Assembly (NCBI GenBank): GCA_017440585.1
Contig: JAFSGW010000062.1
Location: 1 to 34,454 of the forward strand
DNA length: 34,454 nucleotides
From: Clostridia bacterium
GTDB lineage: Bacteria; Bacillota; Clostridia; UMGS1883
Direction of reading: 5' to 3'
Below are positions 1 to 6,868 of this stretch, one piece after another; position 1 is the stretch's first letter; each line of letters begins with the position of its first letter. Under the pieces are notes generated by a model that worked only from the letters and a program-made list of their open reading frames with translations, did no database searches and was not told the DNA's origin. A program made the position numbers and the translations under genes.

Positions 1-465
1 TGTAAATGCTGCCATTCTGCAACAAACACCAACAAAATCAGGATATTTTTGCACCCATACGTCGTTTATCTCATAAGGGTCGTAATTTACTTTATCCAAA
101 GTGTTCCAACCATCCAAAACGGATTCAGGCGCAGTTTCATTATATAGATTAACATAGTTAATATAATCTTTAATATAAGATTCCTTTATTCCCGCTTTTC
201 CTAAATCCCGCATAAGCTCTGATTGATCTTCTTCAGAAGTCAGGTTACTGAATTTCACCTCGGGATTTACATAGGGATCTGTAATCCCGCTGGACCTCAA
301 ATCTCCGTGTTGGTTTTTACCAAAGCTGTTCTCCTCCATTACTTCACTTGGCATTATACTCTCAGAGGGTTCCAAAGCCTCTTGTTCGCTTGCTTTCGAA
401 CATCCAACAATAACACTTACACTTATAGTTAAAACAACTAACAGCATTAATATTTTTTTGTTCAT
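1..465 (-). CDS. Exported lipoprotein, N-terminal part, possible DUF4300 family (runs off the window)
   Basis: The gene reads leftward from an ATG at 465 and stays open to base 1, so 155 codons are present and the C-terminus is missing. The N-terminus (MNKKILMLLVVLTISVSV) is a signal peptide ending in a lipobox, IVGC, with the lipidated cysteine at residue 22, so the protein should sit on the outer face of the membrane. A short Ser/Glu-rich linker follows. Then comes a helical segment from about residue 65 containing FSNLTSEEDQSEL and, near the break, a Cys-Cys-Arg-Met pattern. The order 'SNL..E.....L..AGI......YV...N' followed by 'YDPYE..D.W..K.PDF.G..CR' resembles DUF4300 lipoproteins as I remember them; that family name is a recollection and not a search result. 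The ribosome site AGAGG lies just upstream of the ATG. A repeated 38-bp segment lies about 70 bp upstream (538-575). Confidence 0.6.
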   Translation of the reverse strand, partial: MNKKILMLLVVLTISVSVIVGCSKASEQEALEPSESIMPSEVMEENSFGKNQHGDLRSSGITDPYVNPEVKFSNLTSEEDQSELMRDLGKAGIKESYIKDYINYVNLYNETAPESVLDGWNTLDKVNYDPYEINDVWVQKYPDFVGVCCRMAAFT

Positions 466-537
466 TCTTTACCTCTTTCCGGAAAGTGGTTTTCCTGTTT
501 TCTTAACAAATTCTTATTTATCTGTTCGACTTTTTTT

Positions 538-575
538 GACATATCCATATTGCGACACATAAGGTTTAGATGCAA
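538..575 (-). repeat. 38-bp leader repeat, copy 1
   Basis: This segment matches 34244-34281 at 35 of 38 positions, in the same orientation. Both copies lie upstream of a leftward gene. On the minus strand it carries TGTCGCA (551-557) and a degenerate partner TGTCAAA (535-541) 16 bp apart; copy 2 has TGTCGCA and a perfect TGTCGAA at the same spacing. On the plus strand the same bases can be read as TTGACA, 16 bp, CATAAG. The two readings (operator or promoter) cannot be separated from sequence alone. Confidence 0.7.
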
Positions 576-581
576 CTTTTC

Positions 582-609
582 AAAGGCTTCTCCTTGAGGA
601 GAGGCTTTT
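582..609 (+). terminator. Hairpin with plus-strand U-tract
   Basis: A 12-bp stem (582-593 with 598-609, two G-U pairs, loop TTGA) is followed by a T run on the plus strand. It lies downstream of the small leftward gene ending at 641, but on the minus strand the run of T after the stem is short and one pair is lost. It therefore looks better as a plus-strand stop, although no plus-strand gene precedes it. Confidence 0.5.
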
Positions 610-640
610 TTATCCCTTGCACATCAAGTCAAAACAAATG

Positions 641-976
641 TCATATTCCCAGAATAGTAAAACAACCATATTCTTCAAACACACTTTTTAACCAGTTGTC
701 TGCCTCCTGATACAATGCTACAGAGCTACAATATTTTTGTTTAACGACTTTTCCAATTGCCCTCCATTGCTCTATAGATATTTCCGTTTCACCATATGGA
801 TCATAATTTGGAACTATTTCCATTATTGCATCAGTAAAACCCTGATGTTCATAAAGAATATTGTCGTGTAATGAAATCGAATCAGACTTCCAAAATGTTT
901 TTCCATCCCATTTACCTTTATAAAATTCATGATAGCACGTACTTTCTCTTTCTTTATCAAAAACGAAGTATTTCAA
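641..976 (-). CDS. Small conserved-looking protein of unknown function
   Basis: A soluble protein of about 111 residues with no signal peptide or membrane segment; it is acidic and rich in aromatic residues (GKWDGKTFWKSD, EISIEQWRAIGKVV). I do not recognise the family. The start needs a decision. A GTG at 985 opens the frame, but its codon forms part of the ribosome site GAGGTG (988-983), leaving no spacing. A TTG at 976 sits six bases after that site and is preferred. A promoter for it, TTGAAA-16-TATAAT, lies at 1107-1080 and points left, back to back with the blaI promoter, so operators there might affect both. The arrangement of a Trp-rich core plus a C-terminal helix recalls small immunity-type proteins of polymorphic toxin loci, but no toxin gene is visible and this is only a guess. 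Confidence 0.65.
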   Translation of the reverse strand: MKYFVFDKERESTCYHEFYKGKWDGKTFWKSDSISLHDNILYEHQGFTDAIMEIVPNYDPYGETEISIEQWRAIGKVVKQKYCSSVALYQEADNWLKSVFEEYGCFTILGI

Positions 977-1079
977 ACCATTCACCTCATTCAGTTAAAA
1001 TCAAACACAGCCCTTTTCACGGTATATATCCTCGTACATCAAAGGACTTCCCTTCAAATACACTAATAAGATTAATTCT

Positions 1080-1107
1080 ATTATACCACCTTAGCTTATT
1101 TTTTCAA
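1080..1107 (-). promoter_or_regulatory. Leftward promoter for the small gene at 641-976
   Basis: On the minus strand, TTGAAA (1107-1102) is followed by 16 bp and a perfect TATAAT (1085-1080). The predicted transcript starts near 1073, giving a leader of about 95 nt in which I see no riboswitch-like structure. Its -35 box is only 10 bp from the -35 box of the rightward blaI promoter. Confidence 0.6.
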
Positions 1108-1117
1108 TACAAATCTC

Positions 1118-1146
1118 TTGACAAATCAGTCTACAGCGTGTAGACT
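1118..1146 (+). promoter_or_regulatory. Promoter of BlaI/M56 module 1
   Basis: Perfect TTGACA (1118-1123), 17 bp, then TAGACT (1141-1146). The -10 box is built into the right arm of the first operator palindrome (1129-1145), so repressor binding would cover it directly. Module 2 at 31759-31787 has the same design. Confidence 0.85.
1129..1145. promoter_or_regulatory. BlaI-type operator 1 of module 1
   Basis: Perfect palindrome GTCTACA-GCG-TGTAGAC. The CTACA/TGTAG core is that of BlaI/MecI operators, here with a 3-bp centre, whereas the classical operators have a 2-bp centre. It overlaps the spacer and -10 of the blaI promoter. Confidence 0.8.
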
Positions 1147-1152
1147 ATAGCT

Positions 1153-1169
1153 GTCTATATATTGTAGAC
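1153..1169. promoter_or_regulatory. BlaI-type operator 2 of module 1
   Basis: GTCTATA-TAT-TGTAGAC, one mismatch from perfect symmetry and again with a 3-bp centre. It lies 24 bp (centre to centre) after operator 1, between the transcription start and the ribosome site AAAGGAGG (1170-1177). Two sites so spaced would allow side-by-side dimers. Confidence 0.75.
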
Positions 1170-1184
1170 AAAGGAGGAAGAAAT

Positions 1185-1538
1185 ATGACTTTAGGCACAG
1201 TTGAATCACGTTTTGCAGATATAATATGGAAGCACGAGCCACTATCCTCGGCAGCTTTGGTTAAATTATGTGAAATTGAGCTTGAATGGAAAAGAACAAC
1301 CACCTATACCGTACTAAAAAGGCTGAGTGAGCGTGGCATTTTTAAAAATGATAATGGCACTGTAACAAGCCTCATTTCACGTGATGAATTTTACTCAATG
1401 CAATCGGAAAAGTTTGTGGATGAAACCTTTAATGGTTCACTCCCTGCATTTTTAGCGGCATTCACATCTCGCAAAAGCCTATCTGAAACTGAAATAGCCG
1501 AAATACGAAATCTCATCAATTCATACGAGGAGGAATAA
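1185..1538 (+). CDS. BlaI/MecI-family transcriptional repressor (module 1)
   Basis: A 117-residue winged-helix repressor. Residues 1-70 form the DNA-binding domain; the stretch ERKRTTTY-like 'WKRTTTYTVLKRLSERG' (about 35-52) is the recognition helix region characteristic of BlaI/MecI/CopY proteins. The C-terminal half (about 75-117) is the helical dimerisation and proteolysis region. In the family, a membrane metalloprotease receptor triggers cleavage of this repressor and frees the operators. The ATG at 1185 has an excellent AAAGGAGG site. The gene sits behind its own promoter with two palindromic operators, so it should be autoregulated. The receptor gene starts two bases after its stop, and that gene's ribosome site is embedded in the final Glu codons here. 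No beta-lactamase or penicillin-binding protein gene is nearby, so the BlaI label indicates fold and mechanism only. Confidence 0.9.
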   Translation: MTLGTVESRFADIIWKHEPLSSAALVKLCEIELEWKRTTTYTVLKRLSERGIFKNDNGTVTSLISRDEFYSMQSEKFVDETFNGSLPAFLAAFTSRKSLSETEIAEIRNLINSYEEE

Positions 1539-1540
1539 CT

Positions 1541-4096
1541 ATGCTGAGCAAAACATTTTTACATCTCATAAACGTCAGCATAATGGCAAGCTGGCTTGTT
1601 CTGGCAATAATGCTTTTCCGCCTTGTATTTAAAAAAGCTCCGAAATACATAACCTGTGCACTCTGGGCATTAGTGGCAATAAGGCTTATTTTTCCCATTT
1701 CAATTGAAAGCCCGGTAAGCCTTATCCCTTCTGAGGAAACCATTCCTCTTGAGATTGAATATTCACAAGCTCCTGCACTTGACACGGGCATTGATTCTTT
1801 GAATATTGTGGTTAACCCTATTATACAAGATAACTTTACTCCCTCTGACGAATTAACAAGCATAAATCCTATTCAGCTTCCCATCTATATAGGGGCTTAC
1901 CTATGGCAAATCGGTATTGTGGTCATGATGCTCTATGCTCTTATAAGCTATATCCGTATAAGATTAAAGGTTCGTGAAAGAGTAAAAACGGAGAAACATA
2001 TTTATATTTGCGACCGTATTCCCTCACCTTTTATTTTAGGCATTATCCGCCCGAATATTTATCTCCCCTCCCATATTAATGAAGAAGATTCAGCTTTTGT
2101 TATTGCCCATGAAAAGGCACATATTCAACGTCTGGATCACATATGGAAGCCTTTGGGCTACGTTCTTTTAACCATCTATTGGTTCAATCCCCTTTTATGG
2201 CTTGGCTATATTCTCCTTTGCCGCGACATTGAGTATGCATGCGACGAAAAGGTTGTAAAGACGATGAGCCTTGATGCAAAAAAGGAATATTCCACCACAC
2301 TGCTCAATTTAAGTGTTCATAACCGCTACGTTACCGCCTGCCCCCTTGCCTTTGGTGAATCGGGCGTAAAAGGCAGAATAATATCCGTACTTAATTACAA
2401 AAAGCCTACATTTTGGGTTATTCTTGTTGCATTAATTCTGTGTGTGATTATGACTGTGTGCTTTTTAACAAATCCTGTAACGAAAAGCTTTGAAACAAAT
2501 ACATCCTCCCCCTTTGTAACGTATCACAAAGGCAAGCTTTATTTTAACTGCATTGACGGCATTTATTCATGCGATGAAAACTTTGAAAATGCAGAGTATC
2601 TTACAGAGGGCTACTGCGATTACAGTTTTGTGGATAATTACGTATTATACTATATTGGTGAATCCTTTGCGCACACAACGTCAATTGAAGCAATAAACCT
2701 CAAAACCTTGACTCATAAAGAGCTATATTCTTCAAAGGATACACGCATCTATTACCTTGCACCTGTTGGTGAAAATTTTGTTTTTGCAGATGGTGACAAT
2801 TTAATAACAATGAACTCTAAAGGCGAAATACTATCCAAGGTTGTTCTTGACAATTCATATGTAGCTTATTCAAATGATGATTTTCTGTTGTACACTACGA
2901 ATAAGAACACAGAAATCGGAAAATTTAATTTTGAAACAGGCGAAAGCGAAAGTATTTTCACCCTTAATGAGGGCTCACTTGGTTGGACTGTTGATTTTGA
3001 TGGCAAGTACGTTTATTACACCTATGTAAATGATTCAAACAATAGCTTTTGCCGTTATAACATAAAAAACGGCAAGACAGAAGTGCTTTTGGAAGAAGGC
3101 TTTGGTTGGGAGTTTGTTATTGACGGTAATATATGCTATTTCGCAAAAGGTATGGGTAATTATGGTGAAGATTCCCTGTATGCCTTCAACATAAGGAGCA
3201 AAAAGCTTACAACTATTCCCTGCCCTGGTGCAGATAATGTGACAGGCTTACAGCTTATGGGCGATTACATTGTCATAAATTCTGGTAACAGCTCTGACCA
3301 TATTCTTTCAATGCAAAATCTGCGTGATAACTCATTTTCTTGGATATATCATGAATTGGATGAAAAAGCAGGAGAGGCTTTAGTTATACAACATATGGAA
3401 AACGAAAAAAGCGAAAACGTAGTGGGTACGTATACCTATATGGAAACACCTTCTTCCATATCATTTTTGCCTTACTTAGAACTTTATGAAAACAACGAAT
3501 TTCGCTTTGTATACGACGAATTAATGAGCTTCATCATCTCAGGTGAATATGAACTTACGTACAATGAACTGACATTACATTCAAACAGAGGTGTTTATAC
3601 ATTTACACGCGGCAACAACAGTTTTATGTTCAATGCCGAAAAATCGGACGAAAAGCCCTCTTCTGTGCCCGATGGTGCCGTATTTATCAGAGCAACACAA
3701 ATCGAAGAAGCAACTGAAATTTCTACCAAAGCAACTATTTCCTTAAATGCTCTCGATGTCTCTAATCAGCGTTTAAAGGACTACCTCAATGCTTTCATAG
3801 ACAAAATATACGAAGAATATCCCGATGCAGAGTTTTTAACAGCAGATATGGACGACAACGGAATTGAAGAAACCTGGCTCTGCATCATAGATTCTACATC
3901 AGGTGTTAATTCGCATATTGTTGCAGCATATGAAAACAATGTATTGAAATATCTTTCAAGTACAATCTACGATGGTTTTATGAGCTTAAAAAAAACAGGT
4001 GATAAACTTCAGCTTCTTTGCAAAGACTTTTACACCAAAGAGATTAATTCAATCTACGATATTGTCATCGAGAACGGAAATGTGCAGCTAAAGTAA
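1541..4096 (+). CDS. M56-family (BlaR1-type) metallopeptidase receptor with a C-terminal propeller-like extracellular region
   Basis: An 851-residue membrane receptor. Membrane segments lie near residues 10-30, 38-54, 113-140 and 291-310. The zinc protease motif HEKAH is at 190-194, with the likely third ligand Glu231 in EYACDE, as in BlaR1/MecR1. The extracellular region (about 320-851) is not a penicillin-binding domain: there is no transpeptidase-type Ser-x-x-Lys followed by the usual motifs. It begins with repeated blades (GKLYFNCIDGIYSCD, DNLITMNSKGEIL, GKYVYYTYVNDSN, GNICYFAKG), resembling DUF5050-type beta-propeller repeats, to about residue 620. A small beta-barrel-like domain follows (VVGTYTYMETP to about 710), and then a tail with an acidic DMDDNGIEE loop. 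By family mechanism, ligand binding outside would activate the protease inside, leading to loss of BlaI. What it senses is unknown. It ends in a bidirectional terminator. Confidence 0.85.
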   Translation: MLSKTFLHLINVSIMASWLVLAIMLFRLVFKKAPKYITCALWALVAIRLIFPISIESPVSLIPSEETIPLEIEYSQAPALDTGIDSLNIVVNPIIQDNFTPSDELTSINPIQLPIYIGAYLWQIGIVVMMLYALISYIRIRLKVRERVKTEKHIYICDRIPSPFILGIIRPNIYLPSHINEEDSAFVIAHEKAHIQRLDHIWKPLGYVLLTIYWFNPLLWLGYILLCRDIEYACDEKVVKTMSLDAKKEYSTTLLNLSVHNRYVTACPLAFGESGVKGRIISVLNYKKPTFWVILVALILCVIMTVCFLTNPVTKSFETNTSSPFVTYHKGKLYFNCIDGIYSCDENFENAEYLTEGYCDYSFVDNYVLYYIGESFAHTTSIEAINLKTLTHKELYSSKDTRIYYLAPVGENFVFADGDNLITMNSKGEILSKVVLDNSYVAYSNDDFLLYTTNKNTEIGKFNFETGESESIFTLNEGSLGWTVDFDGKYVYYTYVNDSNNSFCRYNIKNGKTEVLLEEGFGWEFVIDGNICYFAKGMGNYGEDSLYAFNIRSKKLTTIPCPGADNVTGLQLMGDYIVINSGNSSDHILSMQNLRDNSFSWIYHELDEKAGEALVIQHMENEKSENVVGTYTYMETPSSISFLPYLELYENNEFRFVYDELMSFIISGEYELTYNELTLHSNRGVYTFTRGNNSFMFNAEKSDEKPSSVPDGAVFIRATQIEEATEISTKATISLNALDVSNQRLKDYLNAFIDKIYEEYPDAEFLTADMDDNGIEETWLCIIDSTSGVNSHIVAAYENNVLKYLSSTIYDGFMSLKKTGDKLQLLCKDFYTKEINSIYDIVIENGNVQLK

Positions 4097-4122
4097 TTAG
4101 TTGCTACATAGGCAGCTAAGCG

Positions 4123-4156
4123 AAAAACCAACGGAAATAATTTTCCGTTGGTTTTT
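4123..4156. terminator. Bidirectional terminator between module 1 and topB
   Basis: A perfect 15-bp stem (4123-4137 with 4142-4156) with loop TAAT. It has an A run on one side and a T run on the other, so it can stop both the rightward receptor transcript and the leftward topB transcript. Confidence 0.9.
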
Positions 4157-4159
4157 TGT

Positions 4160-6277
4160 CTAATTATTAAAATCAAATACAGCCCGTCCGCCCTCAAGCT
4201 TCAGGTAAGCATCAAACGCCTTTCCGCTCTTTGGCGAAATAAAGCCCTCAATTTTGTTTGTTCTGCCTGTCTCTAAGAGCTTTTTTACATTGGCAATGGA
4301 AATTACCCTTTTGCAGATTACATTGCTTACAGCGAACTTACAGCCCTTTTCACGATAATTGGAGCATCCGTAGCCAAAGCTTGTACGCCTTACCTCACCG
4401 CCGCACAAAGGGCACACCCCTGCAATGTCACCAAAAAAGCCATCGTCTGTATCACGTTCTATGCTTTCGACCTTCTGCACAAAAACCTCTGCAATTTCAC
4501 GTTCTGCAATATCAATGCTGTCGTCAATGGTAAATTCGCCTCTGAAAACCTTTTTTAGTGCCTTGCCAACCTCTGCGGTCTTGTACTTGTCCATATTTAT
4601 GTGCATTCTTTCAAGAGACTCTATAAGGTTTATGCCGTCGGGCAGTATTTTGTACACGTCCTTTTTAAGCTCAATGTACATGCTCTTTTTCGCATTGTCA
4701 ATAATGCCCGTTCTCGTTGCCTCGGTGCCAAGCTCCAAGCCTTCAAAAATAGCCTTGTATTCCTCCTCGTCGTTTTCCTCCTCCGCCTTTTTCTTATCCT
4801 CACGGAAGGGGTTCTTGAGGTAATTGTTCAAGGTTTCAATGGTGTAATGCTTGGGAGGCTGTGTCTCCTTTTCCGCAGGCTTAAATAAAATGTTAACCTC
4901 GTCGCCCTTTTCAAGCTTAGGCAGTACCTTATCCTTTTTGGAATAATCGTCGTACTTTGTCCAGCCGGGCTCAACTATAACGTTTCCCTTTAAGGTAAAA
5001 TCCTCAAAACCGCCCACGTTTATAGTAATTTCCGTTTTTTCAACAATACAGTCCTCACTGCAGAAAACCGCCACAAACCTTCTCATTATGGTGGAATAAA
5101 CAATATATTCCTCCTCCGTAAGGTCTGTCTTTTTGGGAATTTTAAAGGTAGGCGTAAGTGCCGAATGTGATTCAATCTTTGAATCGTCAAATATGTTCTT
5201 CCCGTCCTTGAATTTAACGGGGTACCCTATCTTACCTACAGCCTCAAGTATGGTTTTAATTTTCCCCTTTTCAGCCGTCGCAAGGTACTCGGAATTTGTT
5301 CTCGGGTATGTTACAAAGCCCCTCTCATACAAGTCCTGAACAATCTTCAAGCTTTTCTCCATGCTCATCTTATGCTTTTTACCAAGCACGTTCTGCAATT
5401 TTGTAAGAGAATACAGCTTGCCGGGCTTCATTGTGTCCTTCTTTTTCTTTTTGGCTGTTACAACCGCCTTTGACTGATTGTACTTGTCGCACAGCTCCTG
5501 AGCCTTTAAAAACTCGTTCTTTTTAAACTGTTCATGGCTTACAAGCTCAATCTCTTCCCCGTTTGTTACCTCTTTACTTACAACTGCATAATAAATATCG
5601 GGCACAAAGTTCTTTATTGCCATGTCTCTGTCGTAAATAGCCTTCACAATGGGCACAATAACTCGTCCCACCCTTAAGAGCTTTCCGCACTTCAAGGTGG
5701 CGTAACGGGTTAAGTTAACCCCGTAAAGCCAGTCAATATATGTTCTTGCATAGCCCTCGTTTGCTAAATTTTCGTACTCTGCTTCATCCTTCATGTCAAT
5801 AAGTGCCTGACGGATGGTCTCAGGTGTCTGGTCGGGTAACCACAGCCTTTTAAAGGTCTTGTTACCGCCACCTGCTTCATCAACACAGGTACGTACAATA
5901 ATTTCACCCTCACGGTCCGCGTCCCCTGCATTAATAATCGTGTCAACATCGCTTCGTGCAATAAGTGCCTTTATGGTTTCAAACTGCTTTTCAACCCCAC
6001 TGTCCACCTTCTTGGTAACCGGGTCCTTTTTCAGCTCAAAACGGAACTTTTCCGGGAAGCACGGCAGGGTTTTAACTGTCCATTTTGTGCTTCCGTCAGG
6101 GTTCGGAGAATAGTAGTCCACATCGGAAAGGGAAAACAAATGCCCGAAAACCCAGGTTATTATATATTCACCGCCCTGCATATAGCCGTCGGCTCTTTTC
6201 ATGTTTCCTATACCCGCCGCAATGTTTCTGGCAAGCGACGGCTTTTCTGCTATAATAAGTTTAATTGTAATTACCAC
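4160..6277 (-). CDS. topB: DNA topoisomerase III (type IA)
   Basis: A type IA topoisomerase of about 700 residues. It nicks one DNA strand through a tyrosine to relax or decatenate DNA. The N-terminal Toprim domain has Glu in AEKPS (residue 11) and the metal-binding run GDADREGE (118-125). The active-site tyrosine is in FVTYPRTNSEY (Tyr324 by this numbering). The C-terminus has a zinc-ribbon-like Cys cluster (CPLCGGE, CSNYREKGCKF) and a trailing topoisomerase C-terminal repeat. Length and domain order fit Firmicutes TopB. The start is odd. The frame opens at GTG (6277), but the ribosome site AAAGGGTGG overlaps that codon. The usual family start, M-K-L-I-I-A-E-K-P-S, aligns with an ATT at 6265-6263, eight bases after the ribosome site. 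The coordinates given use the GTG. Confidence 0.93.
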   Translation of the reverse strand: MVITIKLIIAEKPSLARNIAAGIGNMKRADGYMQGGEYIITWVFGHLFSLSDVDYYSPNPDGSTKWTVKTLPCFPEKFRFELKKDPVTKKVDSGVEKQFETIKALIARSDVDTIINAGDADREGEIIVRTCVDEAGGGNKTFKRLWLPDQTPETIRQALIDMKDEAEYENLANEGYARTYIDWLYGVNLTRYATLKCGKLLRVGRVIVPIVKAIYDRDMAIKNFVPDIYYAVVSKEVTNGEEIELVSHEQFKKNEFLKAQELCDKYNQSKAVVTAKKKKKDTMKPGKLYSLTKLQNVLGKKHKMSMEKSLKIVQDLYERGFVTYPRTNSEYLATAEKGKIKTILEAVGKIGYPVKFKDGKNIFDDSKIESHSALTPTFKIPKKTDLTEEEYIVYSTIMRRFVAVFCSEDCIVEKTEITINVGGFEDFTLKGNVIVEPGWTKYDDYSKKDKVLPKLEKGDEVNILFKPAEKETQPPKHYTIETLNNYLKNPFREDKKKAEEENDEEEYKAIFEGLELGTEATRTGIIDNAKKSMYIELKKDVYKILPDGINLIESLERMHINMDKYKTAEVGKALKKVFRGEFTIDDSIDIAEREIAEVFVQKVESIERDTDDGFFGDIAGVCPLCGGEVRRTSFGYGCSNYREKGCKFAVSNVICKRVISIANVKKLLETGRTNKIEGFISPKSGKAFDAYLKLEGGRAVFDFNN

Positions 6278-6343
6278 CCTTTAATATGCTTTTTTTATTG
6301 TAAAATCAGTGTACATTTTAGATGCCAAACATTTTTGATGAAT

Positions 6344-6519
6344 TGACAACTCCGTTGTCATGAATTGGCGTTCCGCCATGATTTCTCGCTATTGCTCCAT
6401 GAATTGAATTGCCTTTTAATGCACGAAGTGCAATTCATGAGCCGCAGGCTCAATTCATGAAATCTTTGATTTCAATTCATGCCGAAGGCAATTCATTGAT
6501 TTCATCTCCGATGAAATCA
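6344..6519. repeat. Array of seven small palindromes with a conserved 5-bp spacer
   Basis: Seven short inverted repeats stand nearly end to end: TGACAAC-TCC-GTTGTCA (6344-6360), TGGCG-TTC-CGCCA (6366-6378), TGCAC-GAA-GTGCA (6420-6432), TGAGCC-GCA-GGCTCA (6438-6452), TGAAATC-TTT-GATTTCA (6458-6474), TGCC-GAA-GGCA (6480-6490) and TGATTTCATC-TCC-GATGAAATCA (6497-6519). All have 3-nt loops and begin TG and end CA, but the stem sequences differ. The spacer between units is TGAAT in the left part and its reverse complement ATTCA in the right part, switching across a less ordered centre (6379-6419). It lies just upstream of topB's 5' end in the only large gene-free stretch. I see no protein gene here. 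Confidence 0.85.
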
Positions 6520-6555
6520 TTGTACCATAACTGCAGATTATTTTCAACTCAAAAA

Positions 6556-6821
6556 GGGGCTGTAAAAATAGTCCAGACCGCCAAAAGGCGAAAGTACGGG
6601 CTCGAGAAGCTTCGAAATATCTTAAAAAAGTTCAAACTTTCCATCAATGTAGAAAACCCTCACGTTCTGTGAGGGCTTTCCGTGATTTTATGCCTTTTGG
6701 CTATCGACAAACCTCACCACTCGACGTACCTATGTACGCCATCGGGCAAGGGCGAACTGCGGGGCGGACACCGCAGTTCCCTTCGGTTTGTCAATTCTGA
6801 ACAATTTTTCCTACCCCCTTA
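6556..6821 (+). repeat. Structured intergenic repeat, copy A
   Basis: This stretch is colinear with 19664-19881 read on the minus strand. Shared blocks in order are: GGGCTGT and CAGACC...AAAAGGCG (6556-6590); a hairpin (6652-6680); CCTTTTG and ATCGACAAACCTCACC (6693-6718); GTACCTATGTAC (6726-6737); and CGGTTTGTCAATTCTGAAC (6784-6802). The hairpin arms differ between copies but stay paired. Copy A carries an extra hairpin, GAACTGCGG/CCGCAGTTC (6754-6762, 6771-6779), absent from copy B. The right end abuts the terminator of the RyR-domain gene. No credible coding region crosses it. Confidence 0.8.
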
Positions 6822-6864
6822 AAAAGGGACTGTAAAAAAACAGCGTTTTTTTACAGTCCCTTTT
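6822..6864 (-). terminator. Terminator of the RyR-domain gene
   Basis: A perfect 19-bp stem (6822-6840 with 6846-6864, loop CAGCG) including a run of seven A/T pairs, ending five bases before the stop at 6869. Its GGGACTGTAAAA arm echoes GGGGCTGTAAAAA at the left end of repeat copy A (6556). Confidence 0.85.
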
Positions 6865-6868
6865 CTTT

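Noticed and set aside
986..1117. Possible riboswitch in the leader of the gene at 641-976
   Set aside because: No strong stems, no known aptamer core and no terminator before the ribosome site.
1185..4096. A beta-lactam resistance regulatory pair
   Set aside because: The repressor and protease match, but the receptor has no penicillin-binding domain and no beta-lactamase or PBP gene is present.
6409..6672. An open frame of 87 codons on the plus strand across the palindrome array and repeat copy A
   Set aside because: It reads through palindromes and repeat DNA, has no ribosome site and no protein-like composition; the shared blocks with copy B do not keep a reading frame.
6822..6864. Terminal inverted repeat of a transposon
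   Set aside because: The arms are adjacent (5-nt loop) with A/T runs beside a stop codon, which fits a terminator; no transposase or distant matching arm was found.
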